A DNA stretch of 64,000 nucleotides from positions 62,001-126,000 of the forward strand of contig NZ_JAAXOQ010000002.1 of NCBI RefSeq assembly GCF_012396015.1. The letters run 5' to 3'. The notes under the pieces were generated by a model. It saw nothing but the letters and a program-made list of their open reading frames with translations. It made no database searches and had not been told where the DNA came from. The position numbers and the translations under genes are program-made. The first letter of the stretch is position 1; the number at the start of each line of letters is the position of its first letter. Of the stretch, positions 38,268-47,433 are shown one piece after another. Source of the stretch: Tsukamurella spumae. Its GTDB lineage: Bacteria > Actinomycetota > Actinomycetes > Mycobacteriales > Mycobacteriaceae.

Positions 38268-39047
38268 GTGCCCGAGGGCGACACCGTCCACAACCTGGCC
38301 GCGCGCCTGCGACCGGTCCTGGTGGGCCGCGGCCTCACCGGCTGCGACATCCGGGTGCCGCGGTTCGCCACCGTCGACCTGACGGGCCGGACCGTCGACG
38401 CCGTGACCGCCCGCGGCAAGCACCTCCTGTTCGCCATCGGCGGTGCCGTGATCCACAGCCACCTCATGATGGAGGGCGACTGGCACGTGTATCGGCCCGG
38501 CGAGCGGTGGCGCCGCCGCGCACACACGGCGCGGGCGGTCCTGGCGGTCGCCGGCGCACAGGTCGTCGGGTTCTCGCTCGGGATCCTCGAGGTCCTCACG
38601 CCCGCCGAGGCCGACGGTGCCCTCGCCCACCTAGGGCCCGACCCGCTCGGCCCGGATTGGGACCCGGCCGTCGCCGCGTCGAACCTCGCGGCGGAACCGG
38701 GGCGCCCCGTCGGGCTGGCGCTGCTGGACCAGCGGAATCTGGCCGGCGTCGGCAATGTTTACCGCAACGAGCTGTGCTTCCTGCGGGGCACGCACCCGGC
38801 GACACCGGTGGGGGAGTGCGGCGACACGAGGGCGTGGGCCGACGGGGCCGCCCGACTGTTGCGGGCCGATCTGGGCCGGTCACGGCGGGTGACCTCGGGT
38901 ATCGATCGGAACGGGATGCGCGCATTCGTCTACGACCGGGCGCGGCGGCCGTGCCTGCGGTGCGGGACCGTGATCCGTGCTGGAATCCTCGGTGGCACGG
39001 GGGACCCCGAGCGGTCGATCTGGTGGTGTCCGCGGTGCCAGCCGTGA
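38268..39047 (+). CDS. nei: Endonuclease VIII-like DNA glycosylase
   Basis: A 259-residue Fpg/Nei family enzyme that removes oxidised pyrimidines and nicks the site. The N terminus reads PEGDTV after the initiator, giving the catalytic Pro-Glu pair. IHSHLMMEGDW, LLDQRNLAGVGNVYRNE (H2TH) and a C-terminal zinc finger (CLRCG ... WWCPRCQP) are present. The PEGDTVHNLAARLR start matches mycobacterial Nei1 rather than Fpg. It is probably co-transcribed with the hydrolase gene. Confidence 0.92.
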   Translation: MPEGDTVHNLAARLRPVLVGRGLTGCDIRVPRFATVDLTGRTVDAVTARGKHLLFAIGGAVIHSHLMMEGDWHVYRPGERWRRRAHTARAVLAVAGAQVVGFSLGILEVLTPAEADGALAHLGPDPLGPDWDPAVAASNLAAEPGRPVGLALLDQRNLAGVGNVYRNELCFLRGTHPATPVGECGDTRAWADGAARLLRADLGRSRRVTSGIDRNGMRAFVYDRARRPCLRCGTVIRAGILGGTGDPERSIWWCPRCQP

Positions 39048-39074
39048 CCGGCAGGAGATTCACAGGATAAATAG

Positions 39075-39094
39075 CTCTGAAACAGAGATATAGT
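39075..39094 (+). promoter_or_regulatory. Operator and -10 box of the MarR-ABC operon
   Basis: CTCTG-AAA-CAGAG (39075-39087) is a perfect dyad ending just before the -10 TATAGT (39089-39094). The -10 lies 7 nt before the ATG, so the mRNA is probably leaderless, and the dyad occupies the spacer where a repressor would block transcription. Confidence 0.55.
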
Positions 39095-39101
39095 TGTCGG
39101 T

Positions 39102-39545
39102 ATGAATGATGACGACGACGCCGAACGGCTCCTCGCGGCGGTCCGCGCCGTGCGCCGCGGCACGCGAGCGGTCGGCGGAGGGCCGCTGCGACAGGGCCTC
39201 ACCGGCGCCCAAACGGAACTCCTGCGGCTGCTGCGCCGCGAGCCCGGGATCAGCGTGGGGGAAGCGGCGCGACGCCTCGCGCTCGCCGGCAACACCGTGT
39301 CCACGCTGGTCCGGCAGCTCGTCGAGAACGGGCACGTGGTCCGCGAGCCCGACCCCGACGATGCCCGTACCGCGCGGCTGCGGCTGACCGCGGCGACCGA
39401 CGACGCGCTGCGCGAGTGGCGTGATCGCCGGCACGCGGCGGTCGCCGGTGCGCTCGCCGCGATGGACCCGGCCCTGCGGGCGCAGGTCGACGGCACCGTC
39501 GACCTGCTGGAGGCGGTTGCCGCTGCGCTGGAGGGGGACGCGTGA
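39102..39545 (+). CDS. MarR-family regulator of an ABC exporter
   Basis: A 147-residue winged-helix regulator. SVGEAARRLALAGNTVSTLVRQLVENGHV is the helix-turn-helix and DPDDARTARLRLT the wing. Its TGA overlaps the GTG of the ABC ATPase, so it is made with the exporter. The dyad over its promoter suggests autoregulation, relieved by an unknown ligand, probably the exporter's substrate. Confidence 0.88.
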   Translation: MNDDDDAERLLAAVRAVRRGTRAVGGGPLRQGLTGAQTELLRLLRREPGISVGEAARRLALAGNTVSTLVRQLVENGHVVREPDPDDARTARLRLTAATDDALREWRDRRHAAVAGALAAMDPALRAQVDGTVDLLEAVAAALEGDA

Positions 39546-40342
39546 ACGCCGTCGAGCTGCGGGAGGTCACCAAGCGGTTCGGTGACCACGTCGCCGTCGA
39601 CGGGCTCAGCCTGCAGGTCCCGCGCGGCGAGTGCTTCGGACTGCTCGGCCCCAACGGCGCGGGCAAGACCACCACACTGCGGATGCTCACCACGCTCATC
39701 GCCCCCGACGAGGGCGTCGTCGAGATCTTCGGGCTCGACGTGCGCAAGCACGCGATGACGGTGCGCCGCGCGCTCGGCTATGTGCCGCAGCAACTGTCGG
39801 TCGAGGGCGCGCTGACCGCGCGCGAGAACGTGGACTGGTTCGCCCGTCTCTACGACGTGCCGCGGCGTGAGCGCCGGGACCGGGTCGACGAGGCGCTGGC
39901 CCTGGTCGATCTGGAGGACTCCGCCGACCGGCTCGCGTCGAGCTTCTCGGGCGGCATGGTCCGGCGACTCGAGCTGGCGCAGGCGCTGGTCAACCGTCCG
40001 GCGCTGCTCATCCTCGACGAGCCGACCGTCGGCCTGGACCCCGTCGCGCGCGATTCCGTGTGGGAGCGGGTGGTGCGGATGCAGGAGCAGTACGGGATGA
40101 CGGTGCTCCTCACCACGCACTGCATGGAGGAGGCGGACGCGCTGTGCGACTCCGTCGCCCTCATGCACCACGGAGAGCTCGCCGCGACCGGCACGCCTGC
40201 GGAACTGCGGGCGGCCCAGGGGGACGGCGCATCGCTCGAGGACGTGTTCCGCGCCGTGACCGGCGCACAGTTGGAGGACGAAACGAAGGGAGGGCTGCGC
40301 AATGTCGCCAACATCCGTCGTACCGCTCGACGTCTGGGCTGA
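39542..40342 (+). CDS. ABC transporter ATP-binding protein, DrrA type
   Basis: A 266-residue ATPase. Walker A GPNGAGKTT, the Q-loop VPQQLSV, signature SFSGGMVRRLELAQAL, Walker B LLILDEPTVGLDP and switch TTHCMEEAD are all intact. The family (DrrA/NatA-like) exports drugs or lipids with a separate permease. The last 13 codons overlap the permease gene, so the two are tightly coupled. Confidence 0.93.
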   Translation: MNAVELREVTKRFGDHVAVDGLSLQVPRGECFGLLGPNGAGKTTTLRMLTTLIAPDEGVVEIFGLDVRKHAMTVRRALGYVPQQLSVEGALTARENVDWFARLYDVPRRERRDRVDEALALVDLEDSADRLASSFSGGMVRRLELAQALVNRPALLILDEPTVGLDPVARDSVWERVVRMQEQYGMTVLLTTHCMEEADALCDSVALMHHGELAATGTPAELRAAQGDGASLEDVFRAVTGAQLEDETKGGLRNVANIRRTARRLG

Positions 40343-41120
40343 GCCGCGCCGTTCGCGCCCGATCACCCTGCTCTCGCGGGTGGGCACGCTGTGCCTGGTC
40401 GAGCTGGAGAAGTTGCGCCACGACCGGTCCGAACTGCTGACCCGGTCGATCCAGCCGGTGCTGTGGCTGCTGATCTTCGGCACCACGTTCAGCCGGATCC
40501 GCGCGATCCCGTCGGGTGGCGTGCCGTACCTCGACTTCCTCGCGCCGGGGATCATCGCGCAGTCGGCGCTGTTCGTCGCGATCTTCTACGGCATTCAGAT
40601 CATCTGGGAGCGTGACGCCGGCGTGCTGGCGAAGCTGCTGGTCACGCCGACGCCGCGCGCCGCGCTGGTCACCGGCAAGGCCTTCGCCGCGGGCGTGCGG
40701 GCCTCGGTGCAGGCGGTCGTGGTGACGGTGGTCGCCGTGCTGATGGGGGTCTCGATCATTCCGAACCCGCTCCGCTGGGTGGGCGTGATCGTGGTGGTCG
40801 TGCTGGCCGCGGCCTTCTTCGCGTGCCTGTCGGTGATCATCGCGGGGCTCGTGCTCAAGCGGGACCGGCTGATGGGCATCGGCCAGGCGATCACGATGCC
40901 GCTGTTCTTCGGGTCGAACGCGCTGTACCCCGTGGACGTGATGCCCGGCTGGGTGCGCGCCATCGCCGTGGTCAATCCGCTGAGCTACGAGGTGTCGGCG
41001 CTGCGCGGGCTGTTGCTGGGGACGCCGACGAACCTCTGGCTCGACCTCGGTGTGCTCGTCGGGGCCGCGGGGGCCGCGATCGCCGTGGCGTCCGCGCTGC
41101 TCGGGAGGCTGGCGCGGTGA
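40302..41120 (+). CDS. ABC-2 type permease, DrrB type
   Basis: A 272-residue permease with about six membrane helices after a 35-residue cytoplasmic start. LEKLRHDRSELLTRSIQPVLWLLIFG, GILAQS-like GIIAQSALFVAIFYG and NPLSYEVSALRGLLLG are the usual ABC-2 landmarks. The ATG overlaps the ATPase gene by 41 bases and follows a GGGAGGG site. With the MarR gene it makes a three-gene efflux operon; the substrate is unknown. Confidence 0.9.
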   Translation: MSPTSVVPLDVWAEPRRSRPITLLSRVGTLCLVELEKLRHDRSELLTRSIQPVLWLLIFGTTFSRIRAIPSGGVPYLDFLAPGIIAQSALFVAIFYGIQIIWERDAGVLAKLLVTPTPRAALVTGKAFAAGVRASVQAVVVTVVAVLMGVSIIPNPLRWVGVIVVVVLAAAFFACLSVIIAGLVLKRDRLMGIGQAITMPLFFGSNALYPVDVMPGWVRAIAVVNPLSYEVSALRGLLLGTPTNLWLDLGVLVGAAGAAIAVASALLGRLAR

Positions 41121-41193
41121 CCCGCCGTGGACGCACTCACCGCTGATTCGACAAACTCGCCGGTCGGGCGCAGCGCCGCGCCGTAGGCGCAGG

Positions 41194-41910
41194 TCAGTCG
41201 CGCTGCGGGAGCTCGCAGCCGTCGGGGCCGCAGGCGGCCTCGTCGCCGCCGATGACGGTGAGCGGTTCGGGACGGTCGCCCCACGCCTTATCGAGGGCGT
41301 CGGTGAACACGGCCGGCGGCTGGGCGCCCGAGACGGCGTACTTGCCGTCGAAGACGAAGAACGGGACACCACCGATGCCGATGCGATTCGCGGTCTCCTC
41401 GTCGGCGCGGACGGCGTCCGCGTAGGCGGGCGGATCGTCGAGCACCGCGCGGGCGGCGGCACCGTCGAGCCCGGCGGACTCGGCGATCGCGACGAGCCGG
41501 TCGTGGCTGCCGAAGGCGGGCTCGGCCTCGGCGAAGTTCGCCGCGTAGAGGCCGTTCAGGAGCGCCTCCTGGCGACCGAGCTCGAGGGCCCAGTGCAGCA
41601 GGCGGTGCATGTCGAAGCTGTTGCCGGCATCCCGGCTCGAGGTCTGGTAGACCAGGCCCAACTCCTCCGCCTGCGCGCCGAGTCCGCGCTCGTTGGCCGC
41701 GGCCTGCGCCTCGGAAATGCCGTACTTCGCGGCCAGCATCGGGACGACGGGCGCCGAGGAGCCCGGCGCCGCGGTGGGATCCAGCTCGAAGGAGCGGTGC
41801 ACGATCTCGACGTCGGAGGCGTGCGGGAAGCTCTCCAGAGCCTGCTCGAAGCGGGCCTTCCCGATGTAGCAGAAGGGGCAGTTGATGTCGGTCCAGATGT
41901 CTACGCGCAT
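41194..41910 (-). CDS. DsbA-family (FrnE-like) oxidoreductase
   Basis: A 238-residue thioredoxin-fold protein of the FrnE/polyketide-isomerase type. The redox site is CPFC in DINCPFCYIGKARFEQ; the cis-Pro loop is GIGGVPFFVFDGKYAVSGAQ. There is no signal peptide from the chosen ATG (MRVDIW), so it is cytoplasmic. An extra Cys pair, CGPDGC, sits near the C terminus. An extension of 15 residues upstream is possible but reads as non-coding. Likely role: cytoplasmic disulfide exchange under stress. Confidence 0.9.
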   Translation of the reverse strand: MRVDIWTDINCPFCYIGKARFEQALESFPHASDVEIVHRSFELDPTAAPGSSAPVVPMLAAKYGISEAQAAANERGLGAQAEELGLVYQTSSRDAGNSFDMHRLLHWALELGRQEALLNGLYAANFAEAEPAFGSHDRLVAIAESAGLDGAAARAVLDDPPAYADAVRADEETANRIGIGGVPFFVFDGKYAVSGAQPPAVFTDALDKAWGDRPEPLTVIGGDEAACGPDGCELPQRD

Positions 41911-42050
41911 GGCAGCTGCAACATGCACCGCGACTGCGCTATTCCATGGCACCACCCTCGTCGCGGTGCGCGATCAGGCCGGTCGCTCCTGGTAGACGGG
42001 CTCGAAGGCGGGCCGCACGCCGTCGACCGCCTAGCGCAGGCGGCGACGGT

Positions 42051-42887
42051 TCAGACCGCGTAGGTGACGCCCGTGAGCTTCTCCGACACGGCCCACAGCT
42101 CGGCCCACTTCGCCTTGTCCTTGGACACGGCGGTGGTGGAGCACTTGCCCACCTTGCCGCGCGACTGGAACAGCTCCGTCGGACCCCACCACGGGTGCGG
42201 GTCGAGATCGCGGTCCGTGGCCGCGAGGATCAGCGACTGCGCTGCTCGCTCCGGCGGGTTGTTGAGCAGTGCCACGGCCGGCTTCAGCACCAGGTCCAGC
42301 GGCGTATCGGTACGCGCGAACAGGCCGGTGGGCGACACCCCGGGATGCACGTAGTACGCCCGCTTGTCCGAACCGGCGACCTCGAACCGGCGCTGCAGCT
42401 CGCGCGCGAACATCATGTTGGCGAGCTTGCTCTGCCCGTACGCCTCCGTGCGCAGGTACTTGCGGTGCTCGTAGTTGGGGTCGTCCATCCGCCAGCGGTA
42501 GTTCTGCCGGTGCGCCACCGACGACACGGCGACCACGCGGTCCCGCATCCGGTCGAGGAGCAGTCCGGTCAGGGCGAAGTGGCCGAGGTGGTTGACGCCG
42601 AACTGCATCTCGAAGCCCTGCTTCGTCCGACGCAGCGGGATGTTCATCAGGCCGGCGTTGTTGACGAGCACGTCGAACTCGCCGGTGCGGTCCGCGAACG
42701 CGCGAACGGAGTCCAGGTCGGCCAGGTCGAGCGCCTCGACGACGACGTCGCCGTCGATCCGGTCGGCGATCGTGCGGGCGCCCTCGACGTCGCGGCAGGC
42801 CATCACGACGCGGCCGTCCGTCGCGAGGTGGCGGGTCACGACCTCGCCGAGCCCGCCGTTGGCCCCGGTGACGATGTAGGTGGTCAT
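42051..42887 (-). CDS. Short-chain dehydrogenase/reductase, protochlorophyllide-reductase-like group
   Basis: A 278-residue SDR. VTGANGGLGEVV binds the cofactor, VLVNNAGLM is the NAG motif, VSSVAH holds the catalytic Ser, and AYGQSKLAN holds Tyr and Lys. The retinol/protochlorophyllide-like group is suggested by FGVNHLGHFALTGLLL and the late HPGVSPTGL. The substrate is unknown. The next gene on the same strand lies 10 bases upstream (DUF2236), so the two are probably one operon. Confidence 0.9.
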   Translation of the reverse strand: MTTYIVTGANGGLGEVVTRHLATDGRVVMACRDVEGARTIADRIDGDVVVEALDLADLDSVRAFADRTGEFDVLVNNAGLMNIPLRRTKQGFEMQFGVNHLGHFALTGLLLDRMRDRVVAVSSVAHRQNYRWRMDDPNYEHRKYLRTEAYGQSKLANMMFARELQRRFEVAGSDKRAYYVHPGVSPTGLFARTDTPLDLVLKPAVALLNNPPERAAQSLILAATDRDLDPHPWWGPTELFQSRGKVGKCSTTAVSKDKAKWAELWAVSEKLTGVTYAV

Positions 42888-42897
42888 GCGGGCCAGC

Positions 42898-43827
42898 CTA
42901 CGAGGCCGGTGCCGCGTGCGCCGCCCGGCCGTACCGTCGCCTCGCCTCCTCCGGGGTGACGGTGCCCGACGGCTCGTCCGTCTGGGCGAAGTGGCGGCGC
43001 AGGATTCCGCCCGTCATGGGGGCCACGAGCCCACCCAGCCGGACGGTGCCGGCGGCGTGTTGGGCCGAGGCGGCGCGGACCGCGAGGCGCACGGCGAGCG
43101 GGTACGCCGCGTCGACGACTCCGGGCTGGTCGAAGCCGCCCATCCGCCGCATCCAGGCCGGCAGTGTCGCGATCGTGGCGGGCGCGATGAGCGAGCCGCC
43201 GACCCGCAGCCGGGCACCGCGATCCCGCGGGCGCAGCAGGTAGTGCATGCCGGTGCGGGCGCGCTCGGTCAGCGCGAGCGTCGGCCGGACCCGCGCGAAG
43301 TACTCGCGCACCTCGTCGCGTGACGTCGGCGCGTCCGCCGGGTCGCAGGTCTGCAGTTCGGCGGCGACGACGCAGTCACGCCAGTACTGCGCTTCCTCGT
43401 CGGGGGAGAGCGGTCCGGGGCCGAACATCTCGTAGCACTTGAGCACCGAGTGCCACCCCGTCACGTGGATCCACAGCTGCGAGGCGGGGTTGTTGGCGCT
43501 GTACCGCTTACCGGTGATCGGCTCGATTCCGGTGGCCTTACGGTGCACATCCATGAGGTGCTCGGACGCCTCGATCGCGGTCTTGGAATCCGCGGTGGCG
43601 ACGAGGAGGAAGTACGCGAGCGTCCGGTCGAGCCGACCGAACGGGTCGGTGTAGATCCCCGCCGAGTCGGCGACCGCGGCGGTGAGGTTCGGGTCGAAGT
43701 GTTCCAGCACCACCGAGCGCTGGAATCCGATGAGTGCGGTGGGCGAGGCCCACACCTTCCACGTGGGCGAGTCCGGACCGAAGAATCCCTGGTCGGTGAC
43801 GCGCAGCGGGCCGTCTGAGAGCTTCAT
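42898..43827 (-). CDS. Oxygenase MpaB-family protein (DUF2236)
   Basis: A 309-residue member of the DUF2236 family, which includes the latex-clearing protein and MpaB groups thought to use a heme or iron centre. Family features are FGRLDRTLAYFLLVATAD, EASEHLMDVHRKATG with conserved His, and LWIHVTGWHSVLKCYE, with DEEAQYWRDCVVAAEL. No signal peptide or clear membrane helix is visible. The reaction is unknown. It probably heads a two-gene unit with the SDR. Confidence 0.85.
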   Translation of the reverse strand: MKLSDGPLRVTDQGFFGPDSPTWKVWASPTALIGFQRSVVLEHFDPNLTAAVADSAGIYTDPFGRLDRTLAYFLLVATADSKTAIEASEHLMDVHRKATGIEPITGKRYSANNPASQLWIHVTGWHSVLKCYEMFGPGPLSPDEEAQYWRDCVVAAELQTCDPADAPTSRDEVREYFARVRPTLALTERARTGMHYLLRPRDRGARLRVGGSLIAPATIATLPAWMRRMGGFDQPGVVDAAYPLAVRLAVRAASAQHAAGTVRLGGLVAPMTGGILRRHFAQTDEPSGTVTPEEARRRYGRAAHAAPAS

Positions 43828-43873
43828 GGGCCGAATCTATCACCAATTCCTACATCTGTGAATAAACAGGCGA

Positions 43874-44794
43874 TCATGCCTCTCCGGCCAGCGCGAACCG
43901 CCCGTCGGCCGTCTGCTCGATCAGCCCGTCTACCAGCAGCGAGTCCAGCGCCCGGTCGCGCTGCGCCGGGTCGCGTTCCCAGGCCAGGTCGAGCCGCGCG
44001 CGGGGGACGGCACCGTCGGCGCCCCGAAGGACGTCGAGCAGCCTCCCGCGGGCCTGCCGGTCCGTGCCCTCGTACTTCTGGACCTTCCGCGGTGCCACGG
44101 TGCCCGACGGCGCGCCCGCGCTCAGCCAGGCGCAATCCGCGCTGATCGGGCAGTCGCCGCAGCGCGGCGACCGCGCGGTGCAGATGAGCGCGCCGAGTTC
44201 CATCAGCGCGGCGGACAGTCGCGGCCGCCGCTCGGGCGGGACGGTCGCGAGGACCGCGACCGCCGCCTGCAGGTCGCGCTTGGCCGACGGTGCCGCGGCG
44301 TCCGACTCCCCGTCGACCGCCCGGGCGAGCACCCGCCGGACGTTGATGTCGACGACGGGGACGTCCTGGCCGAAGGCGAAGCACGCCACGGCCCGCGCGG
44401 TGTAGTCGCCCACGCCGGGCAGCGACAGCAGGTCGTCGACGGTGCGCGGCACGGCACCGTCGAACCGCTCGACGAGGGCCCGCGCGCACGCGTGCAGCCG
44501 CATCGCGCGACGCGGGTAGCCGAGCTTGCCCCAGGCGCGCACGGCGTCGGCACCGGTGGCGGCGGCGAGATCGGCCGGGGTGGGCCAGCGCTCGATCCAG
44601 GCGCGCCAGACGGGCTCGACCCGCACCACCGGCGTCTGCTGCAGCATCACCTCGCTGACCAGGATCGCCCACGCCCCGACGTCCGGCGCGCGCCACGGGA
44701 GGTCGCGCTCCGCAGCGTCGAACCAGGCGAGCACGGGTGTGAAATCCGGGACAGAATCCGCTCCGGTGTCTCGCGAAGGATGCACGACGTGCAT
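43874..44794 (-). CDS. mutY: A/G-specific adenine glycosylase
   Basis: A 306-residue base-excision enzyme that removes adenine opposite 8-oxoguanine. SEVMLQQTPVVRV holds the catalytic Glu, LPGVGDYTARAVACFAF the helix-hairpin-helix, and VPVVDINVRRVLAR the catalytic Asp. The Fe-S cluster cysteines are spaced C-6-C-2-C-5-C in CTARSPRCGDCPISADC. The C-terminal 8-oxoG-reading domain is short, as in M. tuberculosis. The ATG at 44794 leaves only 9 bases to the divergent canB start, so the two promoters must overlap. Confidence 0.95.
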   Translation of the reverse strand: MHVVHPSRDTGADSVPDFTPVLAWFDAAERDLPWRAPDVGAWAILVSEVMLQQTPVVRVEPVWRAWIERWPTPADLAAATGADAVRAWGKLGYPRRAMRLHACARALVERFDGAVPRTVDDLLSLPGVGDYTARAVACFAFGQDVPVVDINVRRVLARAVDGESDAAAPSAKRDLQAAVAVLATVPPERRPRLSAALMELGALICTARSPRCGDCPISADCAWLSAGAPSGTVAPRKVQKYEGTDRQARGRLLDVLRGADGAVPRARLDLAWERDPAQRDRALDSLLVDGLIEQTADGRFALAGEA

Positions 44795-44803
44795 TATGGA
44801 CCC

Positions 44804-45463
44804 ATGCCCACTTCGACTCCTCCCGGCGCCTGGCGCGCCCTCCGTGAAGGCAACCGGCGCTTCGTCGAAGGCAACCCGGCCCACCCGAACCAGGGTGCCA
44901 GCCGCGTGGCCGAGCTGGCCGCCGGTCAGCAGCCCACCGCGGTGCTGTTCGGGTGCGGCGACTCGCGCGTCGCCGCCGAGGTGATCTTCGACCAGGGGCT
45001 CGGCGACATGTTCGTGGTCCGCACCGCCGGGCACATCATCGATGCCGCCGTGCTCGGTTCGATCGAGTACGCCATCGAGGTGCTCAAGGTCCCGCTGATC
45101 GCGATCCTGGGGCACGACAGCTGCGGCGCCGTCGCGGCCACCGTGAACGCGATCGACACCGGCACCATGCCGCCCGGCTACATCCGCGACATCGTCGAGC
45201 GGCTCACCCCGTCCGTCCTCGCGGGCCGTCGCGAGGGGCTCACCGACGTCAACGACATCACCGCGCAGCACGTCATGGAGACGGGATGGCTCCTCATGGA
45301 GCGTTCGCGGATCATCGCGAAGGGCGTCGAGGAGGGCCGCGTGGCCATCGTCGGCCTCACCTACGAGCTCGCCGAGGGCAAGGTGCACCTGCGCGGCTCC
45401 GTCGGCGACATCGGCGAGGCCGCGACGTCGCCCTTCCAGGCGGTCCGTCCGGCCGATTCGTGA
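44804..45463 (+). CDS. canB: Beta-class carbonic anhydrase
   Basis: A 219-residue zinc enzyme interconverting CO2 and bicarbonate. The ligands are Cys51 with Asp53 in FGCGDSR, and His104 and Cys107 in GHDSCG, at the same residue numbers as the M. tuberculosis enzyme. FDQGLGDMFVVRTAGH is the usual segment between. It is divergent from mutY with almost no spacer, the arrangement also seen in mycobacteria. Confidence 0.95.
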   Translation: MPTSTPPGAWRALREGNRRFVEGNPAHPNQGASRVAELAAGQQPTAVLFGCGDSRVAAEVIFDQGLGDMFVVRTAGHIIDAAVLGSIEYAIEVLKVPLIAILGHDSCGAVAATVNAIDTGTMPPGYIRDIVERLTPSVLAGRREGLTDVNDITAQHVMETGWLLMERSRIIAKGVEEGRVAIVGLTYELAEGKVHLRGSVGDIGEAATSPFQAVRPADS

Positions 45464-45515
45464 CACGCCGCCGCAGGTCAGCGGCATGAGGCCGGGGAAA
45501 CGCTACCGTTGAACC

Positions 45516-46325
45516 GTGCTTGAACCCAACGGACCCCTGCCGCCCGAGATCTACTGGCGTCGCCGCGTGCTGGCCGCCGTTCTGGCGCTGTTCGCCGTGC
45601 TCGTGGTGGTGCTGCTGATCGTGTTCGTCGGCGGCGGCAAGGATTCGTCGCAGAACGCCGCGTCCGCTTCGTCGTCCGCGCCGACCACCTCCGGCGGTCT
45701 GCCCCCGTCCCAGGCGCCCGACGGTGCCGACCCCTCGGCCGCGAACGCCGGCGGTGGCGGGGGAGCCGGCGGGGCCGCCGGTCCCGCGTCGGGTGGCGCG
45801 AGCGCGTCCGGGGCGCCGTCAGCGGCGAACCCGTCGGGCGCGGCGAACCCGTCGGGTGCGGGCCTGCCCACGCCGGGTGCGGTCGTGGCTGGCGCGCCGT
45901 GCCCCGACGCCAACATCTCCGTCGTCGTGAGCGCGGACAAGGCGACGTACACGCTCGGCGAGCAGCCGACCTTCGAGGCGACGGTGACCAACGCCGGCTC
46001 GGTGCCGTGCTCGCGCGACATCGGCACCGGTCAGCAGCAGCTGATCGTGCTCACCCTCGACGGCAGCAAGCAGCTGTGGTCGAACTTCGACTGCACCTTC
46101 CAGCCGGAGATCAAGAACGAGGTCCTGCAGCCCGGCCAGCAGCTGCGCTACAAGCTGCAGTGGGCGGGCACCACCTCGGCGCCGGGCTGCCAGGCGCAGC
46201 GCGTGCCGGTGGCCCCCGGTGCCTACCAGGTGGTCGCTCAGCTCGGCGCCAAGCGCAGCGCCCCGGTGACCTTCAACATCGTGCGCGCCGCCCCGGCGCC
46301 GGCGACGGGCTCCGGAGAGAACTGA
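45516..46325 (+). CDS. Membrane-anchored Rv3587c-like protein
   Basis: 269 residues: a signal anchor (about 20-39, VLAAVLALFAVLVVVLLIVF), a Gly/Ala/Ser/Pro-rich linker to about residue 125, and a C-terminal beta-rich domain (PDANISVVVSADKATYTLGEQP ... LTVT-like strands) with four cysteines, two pairs likely. The domain resembles an immunoglobulin-like or BsuPI-type fold; function is unknown. Synteny assigns it to Rv3587c. The GTG start is 6 nt after a TACCGT -10 box (45504-45509), so it is probably leaderless and separate from canB. Confidence 0.78.
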   Translation: MLEPNGPLPPEIYWRRRVLAAVLALFAVLVVVLLIVFVGGGKDSSQNAASASSSAPTTSGGLPPSQAPDGADPSAANAGGGGGAGGAAGPASGGASASGAPSAANPSGAANPSGAGLPTPGAVVAGAPCPDANISVVVSADKATYTLGEQPTFEATVTNAGSVPCSRDIGTGQQQLIVLTLDGSKQLWSNFDCTFQPEIKNEVLQPGQQLRYKLQWAGTTSAPGCQAQRVPVAPGAYQVVAQLGAKRSAPVTFNIVRAAPAPATGSGEN

Positions 46326-46335
46326 GGCGCCTGCT

Positions 46336-47424
46336 CTAGAACCGCTCGACCGAGGCCTCGGCGAGGCGGGAGAGGCCTTCGCGGGCCTGCCGCGCACCGT
46401 CGGACCCGATGCCTGGGACGGCCTGCAGATCCGCGGCGGAGGCGGCGAGGAGCGTCTGCAGGGAGCCGAAGGTGCCGACCAGCGACTCGACCTGGGTGGC
46501 GCGCAGCCGCGGTACCGACCCGAGCAGGCGGAAGCCGCGCGGCGAGACCGGTGCGTCCTGCGCCTCGACGGTGCCCGAGAAACCCAGGGCCGCAGCGATA
46601 GTGGGCAGGTCCAACAGGTCGGCGTCGGTGAGGGCGTCCACGCGTGCGACGGTGCCGTCGACGGTCGCATCGCCGCCCGGAAGGTAGTCGCGGAGCACCG
46701 GTGCGCGCAGCGCGAGTGCGTCGCCGAGCAGGTCCTCGAGCTGCAGCACGATCTGCCGGCCCGAGGTGCCCAGCTCCAGTACGTGCTGCTCGATCTCGAT
46801 CGCGAGCCGCCGCACCAGCTCCAGCCGCTGGACCACGTGGGAGACCTCGCGCACCGTCACGACGTCCTCGATCTCGGCGCGCGAGAGCTGCGCGAGGACC
46901 TCGTCGAGGCGGTGCGCGTACCGCTCCAGCGTCGCGATCGCGAGATTGGCGCGGGAGAGGATCGGCGCTGCGTCGTCGATGAGGTGCCGGACCCCGCCCA
47001 CGTAGGCGTGCACGATCGACATCGACGCGCTCACCGAGATCACGGGGTAGCCGGTCTGGATCGCGGCGCGCTCGGCCGAGCGGTGCCGCGTGCCCGACTC
47101 CTGGGTGGGGATCGCCGGATCGGGCATGAGCTGGACATTGGCCCGCACGATGCGGGAACCGTCGGTGGAGAGCACGACCGCCCCGTCCATCTTCGCCAGC
47201 TCCCGGAGCCGGGTCGGCGCGAACTCGACGTCGAGGTGGAAGCCGCCGTCGCAGATCTTCTCCACGTGCTCGTCGTAGCCGAGCACGATGAGTGCGCCGG
47301 TGCGGCCCCGCAGGATCCGTTCGAGGCCGTCGCGGAGCGGGGTTCCGGGGGCCATCCGGATCACGGTGTCGCGCAGCGGCGCGTTCCCGGCGAAGGCATC
47401 GCCGCCGAGATTGGTGTGGTCCAT
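46336..47424 (-). CDS. disA: DNA integrity scanning protein DisA, diadenylate cyclase
   Basis: A 362-residue enzyme that makes c-di-AMP from two ATP while scanning for branched DNA. The cyclase motifs are DGA (80-82) and GTRHR (111-115). A central helical spine leads to a C-terminal helix-hairpin-helix domain ([26 protein letters not shown]). It lies directly downstream of radA on the same strand with a 9-base gap; DisA and RadA are known partners. Confidence 0.96.
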   Translation of the reverse strand: MDHTNLGGDAFAGNAPLRDTVIRMAPGTPLRDGLERILRGRTGALIVLGYDEHVEKICDGGFHLDVEFAPTRLRELAKMDGAVVLSTDGSRIVRANVQLMPDPAIPTQESGTRHRSAERAAIQTGYPVISVSASMSIVHAYVGGVRHLIDDAAPILSRANLAIATLERYAHRLDEVLAQLSRAEIEDVVTVREVSHVVQRLELVRRLAIEIEQHVLELGTSGRQIVLQLEDLLGDALALRAPVLRDYLPGGDATVDGTVARVDALTDADLLDLPTIAAALGFSGTVEAQDAPVSPRGFRLLGSVPRLRATQVESLVGTFGSLQTLLAASAADLQAVPGIGSDGARQAREGLSRLAEASVERF

Positions 47425-47433
47425 GTCGTAAGG

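Noticed and set aside
41985-42050. A short minus-strand peptide (VRPAFEPVYQERPA) just after the SDR stop codon.
   Set aside because: Only 14 codons with no start signal. It may be a scrap of an old gene, but nothing supports a call. The 140-bp space to the DsbA gene otherwise shows nothing.
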